A stretch of DNA of 64,000 bases from Rhodovulum bhavnagarense (GTDB taxonomy: Bacteria; Pseudomonadota; Alphaproteobacteria; Rhodobacterales; Rhodobacteraceae): positions 1 through 64,000 of the forward strand of contig NZ_SLXU01000016.1 of the NCBI RefSeq assembly GCF_004343505.1. Direction: 5' to 3'. The notes under the pieces were generated by a model. That model searched no databases. It was given only the letters and a program-made list of their open reading frames with translations, and was not told the origin of the DNA. Positions within the stretch are counted from its first letter, which is position 1. Every line of letters starts with the position of its first letter. Below are positions 56,824 to 64,000 of this stretch, piece after piece. A program made the position numbers and the translations under genes.

Positions 56824-57368
56824 GGCTGATGCTCGATCACCTTGAGCGCCTGCATCTCGTCGAGGAACGCCGCCTTGGCGTCTGGGAACTGTTCGAGGAC
56901 GCGCAGGATGATCTTCCGCAGCATGATGAACTGCGGCGACGTGCCAAGGTCCACGGTCACGTCGATCTTGGACGAGAACATGCCACGCACCTTAGCCAGG
57001 TCCATCAGCGTCTGCCGCATCTCACGCATCTGGGCGAGTTCGAGGATGCGGTCGGGTTCGCCCGACTCGTCTGCCTCCTCGATCACCTTTCGGAGTCGCC
57101 GCAGCAGCCAGCGCAGGTCCATGTCGATGTCGTCGCCATCGGACGCGATGATGTCGGCGGCCTCTTGGACCTCCTCCTTTTTCATCTTCGCGGCGATCAC
57201 CAGCTTCTTGTCCTCGGGGACAGCTTGCAGCCACCATCGCTTCACGCTGTTCCCGGCGATCCCGAGTTCTTCACCGATGGAGTCATAGGACCGCCCTTTC
57301 AGACGGTCCTTGATCAACTGCTCCTGCTTCCACTCGGTCAGCTCGGATATCTTGTGACGCGGTGCCAT
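56820..57368 (-). CDS. Terminase small subunit-like protein
   Basis: The 182-residue protein has an N-terminal helix-turn-helix (KGRSYDSIGEELGIAGNSVKRWW) followed by a long helical region rich in charged residues (EEVQEAADIIASDGDDIDMD; RWLLRRLRKVIEEADESG). This, and its place directly before the ATPase with a 4-base overlap, fit a small terminase that recognises phage DNA and oligomerises. Confidence 0.75.
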   Translation of the reverse strand: MAPRHKISELTEWKQEQLIKDRLKGRSYDSIGEELGIAGNSVKRWWLQAVPEDKKLVIAAKMKKEEVQEAADIIASDGDDIDMDLRWLLRRLRKVIEEADESGEPDRILELAQMREMRQTLMDLAKVRGMFSSKIDVTVDLGTSPQFIMLRKIILRVLEQFPDAKAAFLDEMQALKVIEHQP

Positions 57369-57661
57369 CAGGCAGCGGCCATCCGGTCGCGTGCGACCAT
57401 GAGGAAGTCACCCATCACAGGGCGCAGCGCATCACGCACCTTGCGAGCGTCCGACAGCACGCCAGACCTCCGATGGAACAGGCGCTGGATGGCGTCGTCG
57501 TCGGTCACGCCCGAAGTGAACGCCGCGAGGGCGACGATCCGCGCGACGCATTTCTGCATCGTGGTGGGATTGCGCATGACGGTCGGAAGAAACTCCTCAA
57601 CCGCCGCCTGCGCCGCCGCGGACAGACGACGGCGGTATTGTTCCTCCTCGTGCCAGTTCAT
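57368..57661 (-). CDS. Hypothetical protein in packaging operon
   Basis: The 97-residue protein starts MNWHEEEQYRRRLSAAAQAA and is alpha-helical in composition, with TMQKCVARIVALAAFTSGVTD. No family is recognised. Its stop shares a base with the terS start and its start overlaps the coiled-coil gene by four bases, so it is certainly in the operon. Confidence 0.65.
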   Translation of the reverse strand: MNWHEEEQYRRRLSAAAQAAVEEFLPTVMRNPTTMQKCVARIVALAAFTSGVTDDDAIQRLFHRRSGVLSDARKVRDALRPVMGDFLMVARDRMAAA

Positions 57662-58026
57662 GCGGTCGCCTCGCGGTCGATCCGCAGACCCACGCCGAGT
57701 TCCGCCGCCTGCTTCTTCGCGGCCTGATACTTGCGAGGATCGCGGGCGTCGATCTTCGACAGCACGACCTCTTTCGGGCGCGTGTCGCCGCTGAGTTGCG
57801 CGGTCAGCGTGGCGAGTTGTTCCTCAAGCGACGTCTTGCCTTCGCGCTCACGGTGGAGGCGCGTCAGAAGTTGGTCGTTCTTCGAAGCGATGCCGTCGAG
57901 ACGTTCGGACACCTGCTTGTCCATGTCCTCGATCCGCTTCGCGATGGAATCCTCGACCGCCTTCGTGACGGCGGGGAGCAGTGCTTCGACCAGTTTGGCC
58001 GCGTGGTCGTCGTTGGAGTCAGCCAT
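57658..58026 (-). CDS. Coiled-coil protein in packaging operon (scaffold-like)
   Basis: The 122-residue protein starts MADSNDDHAAKLVEALLPAV and has a long heptad-rich helix (KRIEDMDKQVSERLDGIA, then DQLLTRLHREREGKTSLEEQ). Length and coiled-coil content recall phage scaffold or head-assembly proteins, but no homology is claimed. AAGGAGG is just upstream of the ATG and abuts a stable 5' hairpin. Confidence 0.65.
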   Translation of the reverse strand: MADSNDDHAAKLVEALLPAVTKAVEDSIAKRIEDMDKQVSERLDGIASKNDQLLTRLHREREGKTSLEEQLATLTAQLSGDTRPKEVVLSKIDARDPRKYQAAKKQAAELGVGLRIDREATA

Positions 58027-58037
58027 TGGGGCCTCCT

Positions 58038-58103
58038 TATCTGATGAACGAAAGACGGGCGCGCCGTCACCGGTGCGCCCGCCTCCCGTTTCATCATCAG
58101 ATA
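58038..58103 (-). promoter_or_regulatory. Stem-loop in the leader of the coiled-coil gene
   Basis: TATCTGATGA (58038-58047) pairs with TCATCAGATA (58094-58103), and an inner GGGCGC/GCGCCC stem (58057-58062, 58075-58080) closes the loop. On the coding (minus) strand the 3' arm ends at the ribosome site of the coiled-coil gene. It may control translation, be a processing site or act as a terminator with read-through. Confidence 0.6.
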
Positions 58104-58199
58104 GGAGCGAGGCGTCACCTGGCACAGATGACGTTAAGTCATTGGAAAGGCGTCCAAAAGCGGAGATAAAGGTGCAGAATGGAAAGAAAAAGGAGGAGG

Positions 58200-58730
58200 T
58201 CAGGCGTCGTCGAACAGGTCTTCGAGGGCGTCTTTCTTCACGCGCGCAAGGTGCTCTCGGCACACCTGTTCCGATCCCGCGACGCAGAACACTCCCGGCT
58301 CCAACCGCACGACAGCACCGACCTTGATCAAGTTCGCGATGCGGGTTTGGAACTGCGAGACGTGCAGCGTCGTCCGGTGCACCTCGCTCTGATAGGTGAA
58401 CGGGCGGTCGGTCGGCAGGATGTCGAAGATCTCCATATAGGTCCAAGACTTCTCGGGACGCTCGGGCGGGTCGAGATGACGCGTGAGAAAGTCGTGAACC
58501 TGCTCCTCGTCGAGGCCCGCGAGTGTGAGCCAGAAACGGCGGGACGCAGCCCAAGGGCCGCGACGCTGCAAGAACCATTCGTGCGCCTCGAAGCGTTCCG
58601 TCTCGTCCGACGATCCGAGGTCTTCGAGGGCGCGAAGCACAACGGCAGCGGCTAGTGCCTGTTCGGGTGGTGCGCCTTCGTAGGAGGTGACGATGTTGCC
58701 GCGGGTCGGGTCTACCGTGGCTGGAAGCAT
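58200..58730 (-). CDS. Hypothetical protein between portal and packaging genes
   Basis: The 176-residue protein starts MLPATVDPTRGNIVTSYEGA. The C-terminal half (QFQTRIANLIKVGAVVRLEPGVF and EQVCREHLARVKKDALEDLF) is reminiscent of a winged helix. It begins 9 bases after the portal stop, and is followed by the leader hairpin. No family recognised. Confidence 0.65.
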   Translation of the reverse strand: MLPATVDPTRGNIVTSYEGAPPEQALAAAVVLRALEDLGSSDETERFEAHEWFLQRRGPWAASRRFWLTLAGLDEEQVHDFLTRHLDPPERPEKSWTYMEIFDILPTDRPFTYQSEVHRTTLHVSQFQTRIANLIKVGAVVRLEPGVFCVAGSEQVCREHLARVKKDALEDLFDDA

Positions 58731-58739
58731 GGCGTCTCC

Positions 58740-60116
58740 CTATCGTGCGACCGGGAACGGCAGAATGCCGTCCGCGCCTTCTTCCTCGATCTTGTCGAGT
58801 TCTTCTTCCACCGTGCGCTCGATCACCTCGCCCTTGCGCAGTGCGTCGATGAAGGACTCCCGCGAGATCGCGCCTGCGTTCACGGCGGCAAGCAGACTGG
58901 TGACAAGCTGTGGCGTGATGACTTGGCTTACGAGATCGCGGTTGAACTCGACGAGGACGACCTCGGACGGGTTGTGAACGTAATCGCGCGCCCACGACAG
59001 GAGCGTCCGCACACCGGCTTCCAACTGGTTCACGACGGACAGCAGCATCGCCGTCTCGTGCGAATAGCGCATCGAGGCATGTTCTGCGGTTTCCTGACGA
59101 CGCTGCTGCCCGGACAGGATCATTTGCGCGCCGAGGGCCGACATGCGCGCCTCCATGTCCTGCAACGCGAGGCGCAGGCTTTCGTGGGCGTCTGTGCCGG
59201 CGTTCAGCCAGTATGCGTCGCCGTTCTCTGGCAGATAGATCGCCGTGCCGGGGCCGACTGCCTTGGGCTTCTGTTCCTCGTTCAGCGCACCTTTCACCAC
59301 GAGCGTCGGGAGCGCGCTCATGTGCAGGCTGTGATTGTAGTCAGCCGACAGGGCGAAGTGCCCGATGTTGGCGTCCGCGAGATCGAGGAGCGGCGGGCGT
59401 TCGACGTCTGGCGACAGGTTGCGCGAGCCGAAGATCACCGCGGGGATGAAGAACTGGTACTGCCCGCGCACGGTCGGGTGGATGTCCTCACCGACTTGGA
59501 TCGCCTCGGCCTTCGACTCCATCCCGTTCGAGACGTTGCGAACGTGCCATCGCCGCATCACGAGTTCCGGTTCGAGGTGGTAGGTCAGGTGCAGTTCGAC
59601 GCCGTTGTCGAGTTCGTCGTCGTCTTCGCGCAGGCGCAGGTAGGTGAGCTGGGTCCGCCCGTTGATCAGTTCCTCTTTCCAGTCGAGGATTTCCGAGGCG
59701 GCGAAGAAGGCGATGTCAGGCGGCGTCGTGACGGTCGCGCCGAACTCGGGATAGGTCAGCACGGCGCAGGCGCGCCCCATCGCGAGCACCTCGCGCGTCA
59801 GTTCCTCGCAGAAGGTGTGCAGGGAGTGGCCGTTGACGGTCGCGCGGTCGAGCATCGGTTGGAGGCGCGGCGGCAGCGTGAACCGCACCTGCTTTCGATG
59901 GATCAGGCCGACCATCGACTCCAAGGTGTTCGAGGTCACGTTGTAGAAGTGCGCGCCCTTGATGAAGTTCGCCTTCTCGGTCTGCGACAACCCGTCTGGC
60001 ATCCGCAGATACACTTCCGCGTGCGCCCGCATTGCCCGCTGACCTTCGAGGACCAGCCGGATTTTCTCGTAGTCCTGCGCATAGTGCGCATAAGTCCGAT
60101 GGTGCAGTTTGGTCAT
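58740..60116 (-). CDS. Phage portal protein (DUF4055 type)
   Basis: The 458-residue protein has the portal features: an N-terminal region with Y-rich helix (HYAQDYEKIRLVLEGQRAMR), LESMVGLIHRKQVRF, a middle beta-rich wing/clip, and a C-terminal crown of long helices (SLRLALQDMEARMSALGAQM, then EHASMRYSHETAMLL). It matches the DUF4055 portals of HK97-like phages. It forms the ring through which DNA enters the capsid. GGAG lies 9 bases before the ATG. Confidence 0.8.
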   Translation of the reverse strand: MTKLHHRTYAHYAQDYEKIRLVLEGQRAMRAHAEVYLRMPDGLSQTEKANFIKGAHFYNVTSNTLESMVGLIHRKQVRFTLPPRLQPMLDRATVNGHSLHTFCEELTREVLAMGRACAVLTYPEFGATVTTPPDIAFFAASEILDWKEELINGRTQLTYLRLREDDDELDNGVELHLTYHLEPELVMRRWHVRNVSNGMESKAEAIQVGEDIHPTVRGQYQFFIPAVIFGSRNLSPDVERPPLLDLADANIGHFALSADYNHSLHMSALPTLVVKGALNEEQKPKAVGPGTAIYLPENGDAYWLNAGTDAHESLRLALQDMEARMSALGAQMILSGQQRRQETAEHASMRYSHETAMLLSVVNQLEAGVRTLLSWARDYVHNPSEVVLVEFNRDLVSQVITPQLVTSLLAAVNAGAISRESFIDALRKGEVIERTVEEELDKIEEEGADGILPFPVAR

Positions 60117-60119
60117 TTC

Positions 60120-60260
60120 TCAGTCTCCGGTTGGATAGGACGCGACAGGCGGGCCGGGTCGGGCAAACCGACCCACCTGCCGCTGTGCCGCACGATCTGC
60201 CCATGTTGCTGCCGTCTCGCAGTCAGCGGGTTGGGGCGTCTTCGGTGCGGTGTTCTGCAT
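60120..60260 (-). CDS. Candidate 46-residue protein upstream of portal
   Basis: A 46-codon frame starting MQNTAPKTPQPADCETAATW fits exactly between the stop of the 87-residue gene (one-base gap) and the portal start (three-base gap). Composition is plausible but arginine- and proline-rich and without a domain. The tight packing argues that it is translated by coupling. Confidence 0.45.
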   Translation of the reverse strand: MQNTAPKTPQPADCETAATWADRAAQRQVGRFARPGPPVASYPTGD

Positions 60261-60261
60261 G

Positions 60262-60525
60262 TCAGCCCGCGAGCGCGATGCGGGCCGCGTCTTTCCACGG
60301 CAGCAGGAACTCGCCCTGCCGCGACATGACGGACACCGCCATCTCGGTCTGGGCGAGGACGAACTCGGCGTGGGAGATGGACCCGTGGTCGGACGCAAGC
60401 AGGTCGCGCAGGAGCGACTTGAAGGTCTCCGCGTCGCACGGGATCGGAAAGACGAGGATCGGTTGGGTGTCGGACGGGAAGCGATAGGTGCGCAGTTCGC
60501 CGTCTTGCAAGGTGTAGTGTGCCAT
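60262..60525 (-). CDS. Hypothetical protein of the island
   Basis: The 87-residue product starts MAHYTLQDGELRTYRFPSDT and has QPILVFPIPCDAETFKSLLR, then FVLAQTEMAVSVMSRQGEFL. It looks like a small alpha/beta protein with no recognised family. The ATG at 60525 is chosen because the sequence upstream has poor protein composition. Confidence 0.55.
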   Translation of the reverse strand: MAHYTLQDGELRTYRFPSDTQPILVFPIPCDAETFKSLLRDLLASDHGSISHAEFVLAQTEMAVSVMSRQGEFLLPWKDAARIALAG

Positions 60526-60678
60526 TGGTGCAGTGCCCGATGTTGTGGGTGGGCAGACGGTATCCACGATGGCGACCACCCGCCTGCCCGGGAGCGTGGT
60601 CAGTTGCGACGTTACAACCCAAGATGGTGCTGGGTCACGCGGGGAATAAGGTAATAGAGCAACAGAATCAGGTAGTTA

Positions 60679-60903
60679 CTACGGTGCGAGGTAGAAGTTG
60701 TTTTCGCCTTTCGGGCACGTCAGGCGCAGTTGCACGCACGCGGCCTCGAAGGACTCCTGACTGTGCCCGAAGACGGTGATCGCATTGCCGCAGCGGGCGC
60801 AGGTGACGGTCTTGTAGGGAATGGTCACCGGGTAATCCTGACCGTTCTCGCCAGTGCGATACTCGGTCTCCTCGAAGTCCCAGTCGGCGGCGCAGACCCT
60901 CAT
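60679..60903 (-). CDS. Small zinc-ribbon-like protein
   Basis: The 74-residue protein has CARCGNAITVF and a later CVQLRLTCPKGENNF, four cysteines that could bind zinc. The ATG lies 4 bases after the preceding gene's stop, with GAGGG upstream. Such proteins are frequent in phage early regions; the role here is unknown. Confidence 0.6.
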   Translation of the reverse strand: MRVCAADWDFEETEYRTGENGQDYPVTIPYKTVTCARCGNAITVFGHSQESFEAACVQLRLTCPKGENNFYLAP

Positions 60904-60906
60904 GGG

Positions 60907-61116
60907 TCAGTGCCCTCTCGGTCGGGTGTTGGTGCAGGTCATGCAGCGGTCGCCTGCGGTGTAGCGGACGGGCATGGGGTCGCCACAGTCGCGGCATGGG
61001 TGGGCGTCGTCGCGGTACTTCGGGTGTCCGGCCCTGCGCGCCGTGTTGCGGTCGGGCAGGTCCGGTGTCGGGGGCAGGACGTTGCCTTGCGGGTCGATGG
61101 ATACCACGTCAAGCAT
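60907..61116 (-). CDS. Small zinc-finger protein
   Basis: The 69-residue protein ends CRDCGDPMPVRYTAGDRC then MTCTN, giving two CxxC pairs spaced as in a zinc ribbon. It overlaps the next upstream gene by eight bases. Likely a nucleic-acid or protein-binding adapter; no specific function. Confidence 0.6.
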   Translation of the reverse strand: MLDVVSIDPQGNVLPPTPDLPDRNTARRAGHPKYRDDAHPCRDCGDPMPVRYTAGDRCMTCTNTRPRGH

Positions 61117-61345
61117 CCGGGTCGGGGTGCGCTGCGGCGTGCAGGTTCATCTCGTCAGTGTAGGCGAGGTAGTAGACCCATTGCGCCTCGCCGAGTTCGT
61201 CTGCCGCGTCTTCGACCGGTTGGTCGTTGATCACGCAGGCGTGCCACGTCGCATACGCGGCGGACAGGCGGGCGAGCGCGTTTGCGGTCTTCTCGAACGC
61301 TTGGGATTGAGCGTCGCCCTGCGCACTTGCGATAGGACCAGTCAT
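61109..61345 (-). CDS. Hypothetical protein, first gene of the small-gene operon
   Basis: The 78-residue product starts MTGPIASAQGDAQSQAFEKT and is mostly helical (NALARLSAAYATWHACVIND, then ELGEAQWVYYLAYTDEM). AAGGAG lies 6 bases before the ATG. It follows the palindrome-rich regulatory interval and so is probably the first gene transcribed from that promoter. Confidence 0.6.
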   Translation of the reverse strand: MTGPIASAQGDAQSQAFEKTANALARLSAAYATWHACVINDQPVEDAADELGEAQWVYYLAYTDEMNLHAAAHPDPDA

Positions 61346-61536
61346 CAGTCTCTCCTTCGATTTGGTGTGCTCGTGGGCATCATCGCATTGCTGCGGTGCG
61401 GCGTGCGAGCACGGAAGCAGGAGAGACCTTATTTCGGTGCAAGCCGTCGACCAGATCGACGCTCCGTCGCAGTTGCGAACGAGTCGCAACTGGTGGTCGT
61501 CACCTTTTCGTCGCGGCGGACAAGTCCGTTCGGGAT

Positions 61537-61556
61537 GTTGTAGCGATGTTGTAGAG
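61537..61556 (-). repeat. Second copy of the 11-bp tandem repeat, inverted
   Basis: GTTGTAGCGATGTTGTAGAG matches the reverse complement of 52465-52484 at 18 of 20 positions, keeping the 11-base period. It could be another set of integrase arm sites or a replication-protein iteron. Confidence 0.5.
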
Positions 61557-61709
61557 CGTTGCTAACCGCTTGATGGCGCAGTCAGTTTGGACGTGTCGAT
61601 TGATGTTGTATCAATCGGTCAGATGAGCCTAGTTGCGACTCATTCGCAAAGAGCGACGTGCAGACGCGGGGAGTCAGGGTCCCGTCTACGCGGTAGCGCC
61701 ATGCGCGGA

Positions 61710-61766
61710 GGAAGAACCGACAGGTTCTTTATAAGTATCTCTATTATAGAACCTGTCGCTTCTTCC
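61710..61766. repeat. Long inverted repeat directly after the helicase stop
   Basis: Arms 61710-61731 and 61745-61766 are 22 bases, pairing at 20 positions (core CGACAGGTTCT/AGAACCTGTCG), with a 13-base AT-rich loop (TAAGTATCTCTAT). It lies two bases past the helicase stop. No T run follows, so it is not an ordinary terminator. It may be a replication origin, an operator, or an RNA end. Confidence 0.7.
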
Positions 61767-61767
61767 C

Positions 61768-64000
61768 TCACCGCACCGCCTCCCAGCGCACCGCGCCCAC
61801 ATCCCGCATCGCGCGATCCACATCCGCCCCATCCGCCACCGCGCACTCATACGGGCGCTTCTGACCCTCCTCCCGCCAGTACTTATGCGTGACCACGCAC
61901 CGCTTCTTCACTTCCCGCGTGTTCCGCCCACCGAACCCGAACACCCGATCCACCTCCACCTCCGACAGCAGCGTGACATCGCCCACGCGTCGCATCATCA
62001 CGGACGCCGGAACCACCTCCGCGACCGACACTTCGAGCGGCATGTTGTGCAGGATGAACACGCGCAGCCGCGACTCCCTCCGCACCGACCGTCCACGACC
62101 GAACGCCTGCATCTGAGTATCCCGCCACACCGCTTTGAACACGGCGTCCACGCGCGGATCGTCATGGACGGGCATCACACCCGCGACACCATCGGCCAAC
62201 TCGACAGGCACCTCCCGATACCACCCGCCCATCTTCGTCACGGCATCCTCGTCGCAGTGATGCTTCCGCGCCTCGCTCTCCATGACATACGGCATGGGCG
62301 CATACCGCCCGATCAGAAAGAGGTTGTCGATCTCGGCACCGTGCAACTTCGTGCCGTCCGGGAACTCCCAGCGGTCCTGTCCCTGCACCTTGCCATAGTG
62401 CGCGAACACCACGCGCTCGAACGTGTGCTCCGCCTCCATCGCCTCCCGGTAGTCCTTCGGCACGACGGCCACGGTGTAGCCAGGTTGCGCCCGCAGAAGA
62501 GCCGCTACCTGTTCGCGCTTCTTCTTGTAGCCAGCCTCGGCCTGCGTCCACTTTTTCAGGTCCTTCGACTTGTCGAACGGGTTGAGAATCGACGCCCGAG
62601 AACCGCTCGTGTCATAGCACTGGACAACATGGGTGTTCTGCGCGGGTGCCTCGAACTCAGCCACCTCAAGCTCCGGGAAGTGCGCGCGCAGGGCCGTGAT
62701 GTTGGGCGTGGCGTCGAACAAGAGCACGGTTTCCACCTGTGACAGCAGCTTGGGTTCGACGCGCCACGACACCTCGGCCACCCAGCGACCCACCTTCTTC
62801 CGGTCAACTTCCTCCTCGAAGTAGAAGACGTGGATGTAGTTGCACCCGCCGTCCATCTCAGCGAGCAGGCCTTTCCAGATCGACACGCAGCCGGGGCGGA
62901 AGTCGCCGGGCGCACATCGTTCCACGATCTCGTCGTCTGGCATGTCGGGCGTGACCTCGGGCACATGGCGCAGTTCGAGGTCGAGGGACAGCGCCTCTTC
63001 AATCTCCTCCCGCGTCATGCGGCGCTCGCCGTCCATCAGGTCGCGGTAGGCGCGGCGAGACAGCTCATTCAAGCGGTCGGAGCGCGGGGCCATCAGTTCC
63101 TCGAGGTTGACTGACTTCTGCCGCGCCAATTCGTCCACGCAACCCTCGTCGATGATGATCAGATCTGCCTCTCCTGCGAGGCGGCTGAGGTGCGAGATCA
63201 TCTGGACAGGGACGACCCAGTTGTTGCGCCAGAACTCCATGACCTGCCGCGCGTAAGCACACCTCGAGAAATGCGGGCAGCGCGGACCTGCGTCGTTGTC
63301 GCCGATGGGAAACCCGCAGACGTCCTTGAACAGCGACACGCCCGCGCGGAGCGCCTCGTTGACCACATCGAGCCGGTCGCACATGCCGTCAGCCGAGCGG
63401 CCCTTCCACGTCTCCCACGGGCGGAACACCCATCCGTCGTTCTCGATCACGGACATTGCCCCGTAGGCGTCCATCAGTTCATCCATGCGCTTATGCCGTG
63501 CAGCCTCGAGCCGCTCGACGATCTCGACGCACCGCTCATGGTTCGGGGCGAGGATCAACACCTTGCGGTCGTCCCGCGTCGCGTAGTCAACGATCTCGTG
63601 GGTCTTACCGACGCCGAGCGAGACTTTGTTGAGGAAGACGCCTTCGCGGTCGACTTGACTGAGGACCGCCTTGCGCATTTCGCGGGTGGCGTCGTCCAGT
63701 GTCGTCGTTGGTTCTTGGTAGGCGGGTTCGCCGTAGGTCTTCGCCTTGCCACCGTGCATGTCGCGGTACATACGGCGGGCGTCACCGAGTTCCTCGTCCA
63801 GGCGTTCGCCTGTGACGGCATCCTTCATCGGCTTCCTCATCTTCTTCCACGCGGATCGTGGGGCTGGGATGCGCGCGAACTCGGCGCGCAGGGCCTCGAT
63901 GGTTTCGTCTTCGGTCATGTGGCGGCGCTTGCAGTTCAGCACGAAGTTCCAGCACTCGCGGGTCACCCACTCGTCGTTGCGGATGCGGTCCTCGTTCAGC
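61768..64000 (-). CDS. Large P-loop helicase-like phage replication protein, 5' end cut by window edge
   Basis: At least 743 residues lie in the window, and the frame stays open through the right edge (upstream codons read NEDRIRNDEWVTRE), so the true start is outside; the GTG at 63966 is not needed. There is a Walker A LGVGKTHEIVDYA near 110 residues from that GTG, Walker B DLIIIDEGCVDEL, a cysteine cluster CGFPIGDNDAGPRCPHFSRC that may bind metal, and late motifs LLFDATPN and QAFGRGRSVRR that recall superfamily 2 helicase motifs. It is probably the C-terminal part of a primase-helicase like those of phage satellites and plasmids. Confidence 0.6.
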   Translation of the reverse strand, partial: LNEDRIRNDEWVTRECWNFVLNCKRRHMTEDETIEALRAEFARIPAPRSAWKKMRKPMKDAVTGERLDEELGDARRMYRDMHGGKAKTYGEPAYQEPTTTLDDATREMRKAVLSQVDREGVFLNKVSLGVGKTHEIVDYATRDDRKVLILAPNHERCVEIVERLEAARHKRMDELMDAYGAMSVIENDGWVFRPWETWKGRSADGMCDRLDVVNEALRAGVSLFKDVCGFPIGDNDAGPRCPHFSRCAYARQVMEFWRNNWVVPVQMISHLSRLAGEADLIIIDEGCVDELARQKSVNLEELMAPRSDRLNELSRRAYRDLMDGERRMTREEIEEALSLDLELRHVPEVTPDMPDDEIVERCAPGDFRPGCVSIWKGLLAEMDGGCNYIHVFYFEEEVDRKKVGRWVAEVSWRVEPKLLSQVETVLLFDATPNITALRAHFPELEVAEFEAPAQNTHVVQCYDTSGSRASILNPFDKSKDLKKWTQAEAGYKKKREQVAALLRAQPGYTVAVVPKDYREAMEAEHTFERVVFAHYGKVQGQDRWEFPDGTKLHGAEIDNLFLIGRYAPMPYVMESEARKHHCDEDAVTKMGGWYREVPVELADGVAGVMPVHDDPRVDAVFKAVWRDTQMQAFGRGRSVRRESRLRVFILHNMPLEVSVAEVVPASVMMRRVGDVTLLSEVEVDRVFGFGGRNTREVKKRCVVTHKYWREEGQKRPYECAVADGADVDRAMRDVGAVRWEAVR

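Larger units (their letters stand above)
61346..61767. promoter_or_regulatory. Regulatory interval of the island with three 8-5-8 palindromes
   Basis: This 422-base gap lies between the helicase stop and the small-gene operon. Three 21-base palindromes of 8-base arms around 5 bases occur: AGTTGCGA/TCGCAACT at 61471-61491, CGATTGAT/ATCAATCG at 61597-61617, and AGTTGCGA/TCGCAAAG at 61631-61651. They are good operator candidates for a phage-type repressor, not itself in the window. The tandem 11-bp repeat and the long hairpin below lie in the same gap; I see no gene in it. Confidence 0.6.

Noticed and set aside
58923-60329. 468-codon + strand frame opposite the portal gene
   Set aside because: Portal motifs and operon packing are on the minus strand; this frame has no start context or recognisable domain.
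61885-62742. 285-codon + strand frame opposite the helicase
   Set aside because: His/Arg-rich antisense frame; the minus strand carries Walker motifs.
52321-64000. CRISPR array or retron in the island
   Set aside because: No regularly spaced direct repeats with unique spacers and no reverse transcriptase frame were seen; the 11-bp tandem repeats have no spacers.

Overview
This window looks like a chromosomal segment of a marine-type alphaproteobacterium of the family Rhodobacteraceae (Roseobacter group). The evidence is the ChvI-ChvG/HprK/RapZ/PTS cluster next to pckA, L-malyl-CoA lyase of the ethylmalonyl-CoA pathway, adjacent TRAP and alpha-glucoside ABC transporters, CowN, a DUF6473 protein, high G+C, and a dispersed intergenic repeat (GGGTATTT-N3-CCAAGAAGAAG) that I associate with this family. 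No rRNA genes and no CRISPR array are present; one tRNA (Asn) is.

Positions 1-52,395 are ordinary core and niche-adaptive chromosome. In order: the 5' end of tuf, a lipoprotein and parC; an SDR, a cobalamin adenosyltransferase and etfBA; a DUF6473 protein and 3-hydroxybutyryl-CoA dehydrogenase; a minus-strand signalling operon chvI-chvG-hprK-rapZ-PTS IIA-HPr-acyltransferase, facing away from pckA; lrp, accA, cysK and mcl1; a D-glutamate utilisation operon (dgcN-dgcA-D-amino-acid transaminase); exoD and a SulP transporter; hutG-like, pyk, rpmI-rplT, a methyltransferase and pheS; an SLC13-type permease; glutamate dehydrogenase and guaB; cowN; a complete TRAP transporter; an alpha-glucoside-type ABC system (aglEFGK) with its LacI regulator and glucokinase; mtnA, aroQ, a Nudix hydrolase, an orphan histidine kinase and a metallo-hydrolase. 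The metabolic picture is of a heterotroph that switches between sugar uptake and gluconeogenesis and assimilates acetate, D-amino acids and dicarboxylates.

From the tRNA-Asn gene at 52,321-52,395 to the right edge the content changes abruptly to a tightly packed, mostly minus-strand phage-like island. Next to the tRNA lie accessory genes, including a two-gene operon whose second product carries a HEPN ribonuclease motif. Then come a terminase large subunit split into separate ATPase and nuclease genes, a small terminase, two small proteins (one coiled-coil), a DUF4055-type portal, a run of very small proteins (two with zinc-ribbon cysteines), a regulatory interval full of palindromes, and a large P-loop helicase-like replication protein running off the right edge. 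No capsid, tail, lysis or integrase gene is visible, and the packaging genes are transcribed portal-first, terminase-last. It may be a degraded prophage, a phage satellite, or the end of a larger prophage.

The items most worth a second look are the HEPN/winged-helix pair, the split terminase, the palindrome cluster and long hairpin beside the helicase, the tandem 11-bp repeats near the tRNA and inside the island, and cowN without nif genes nearby.
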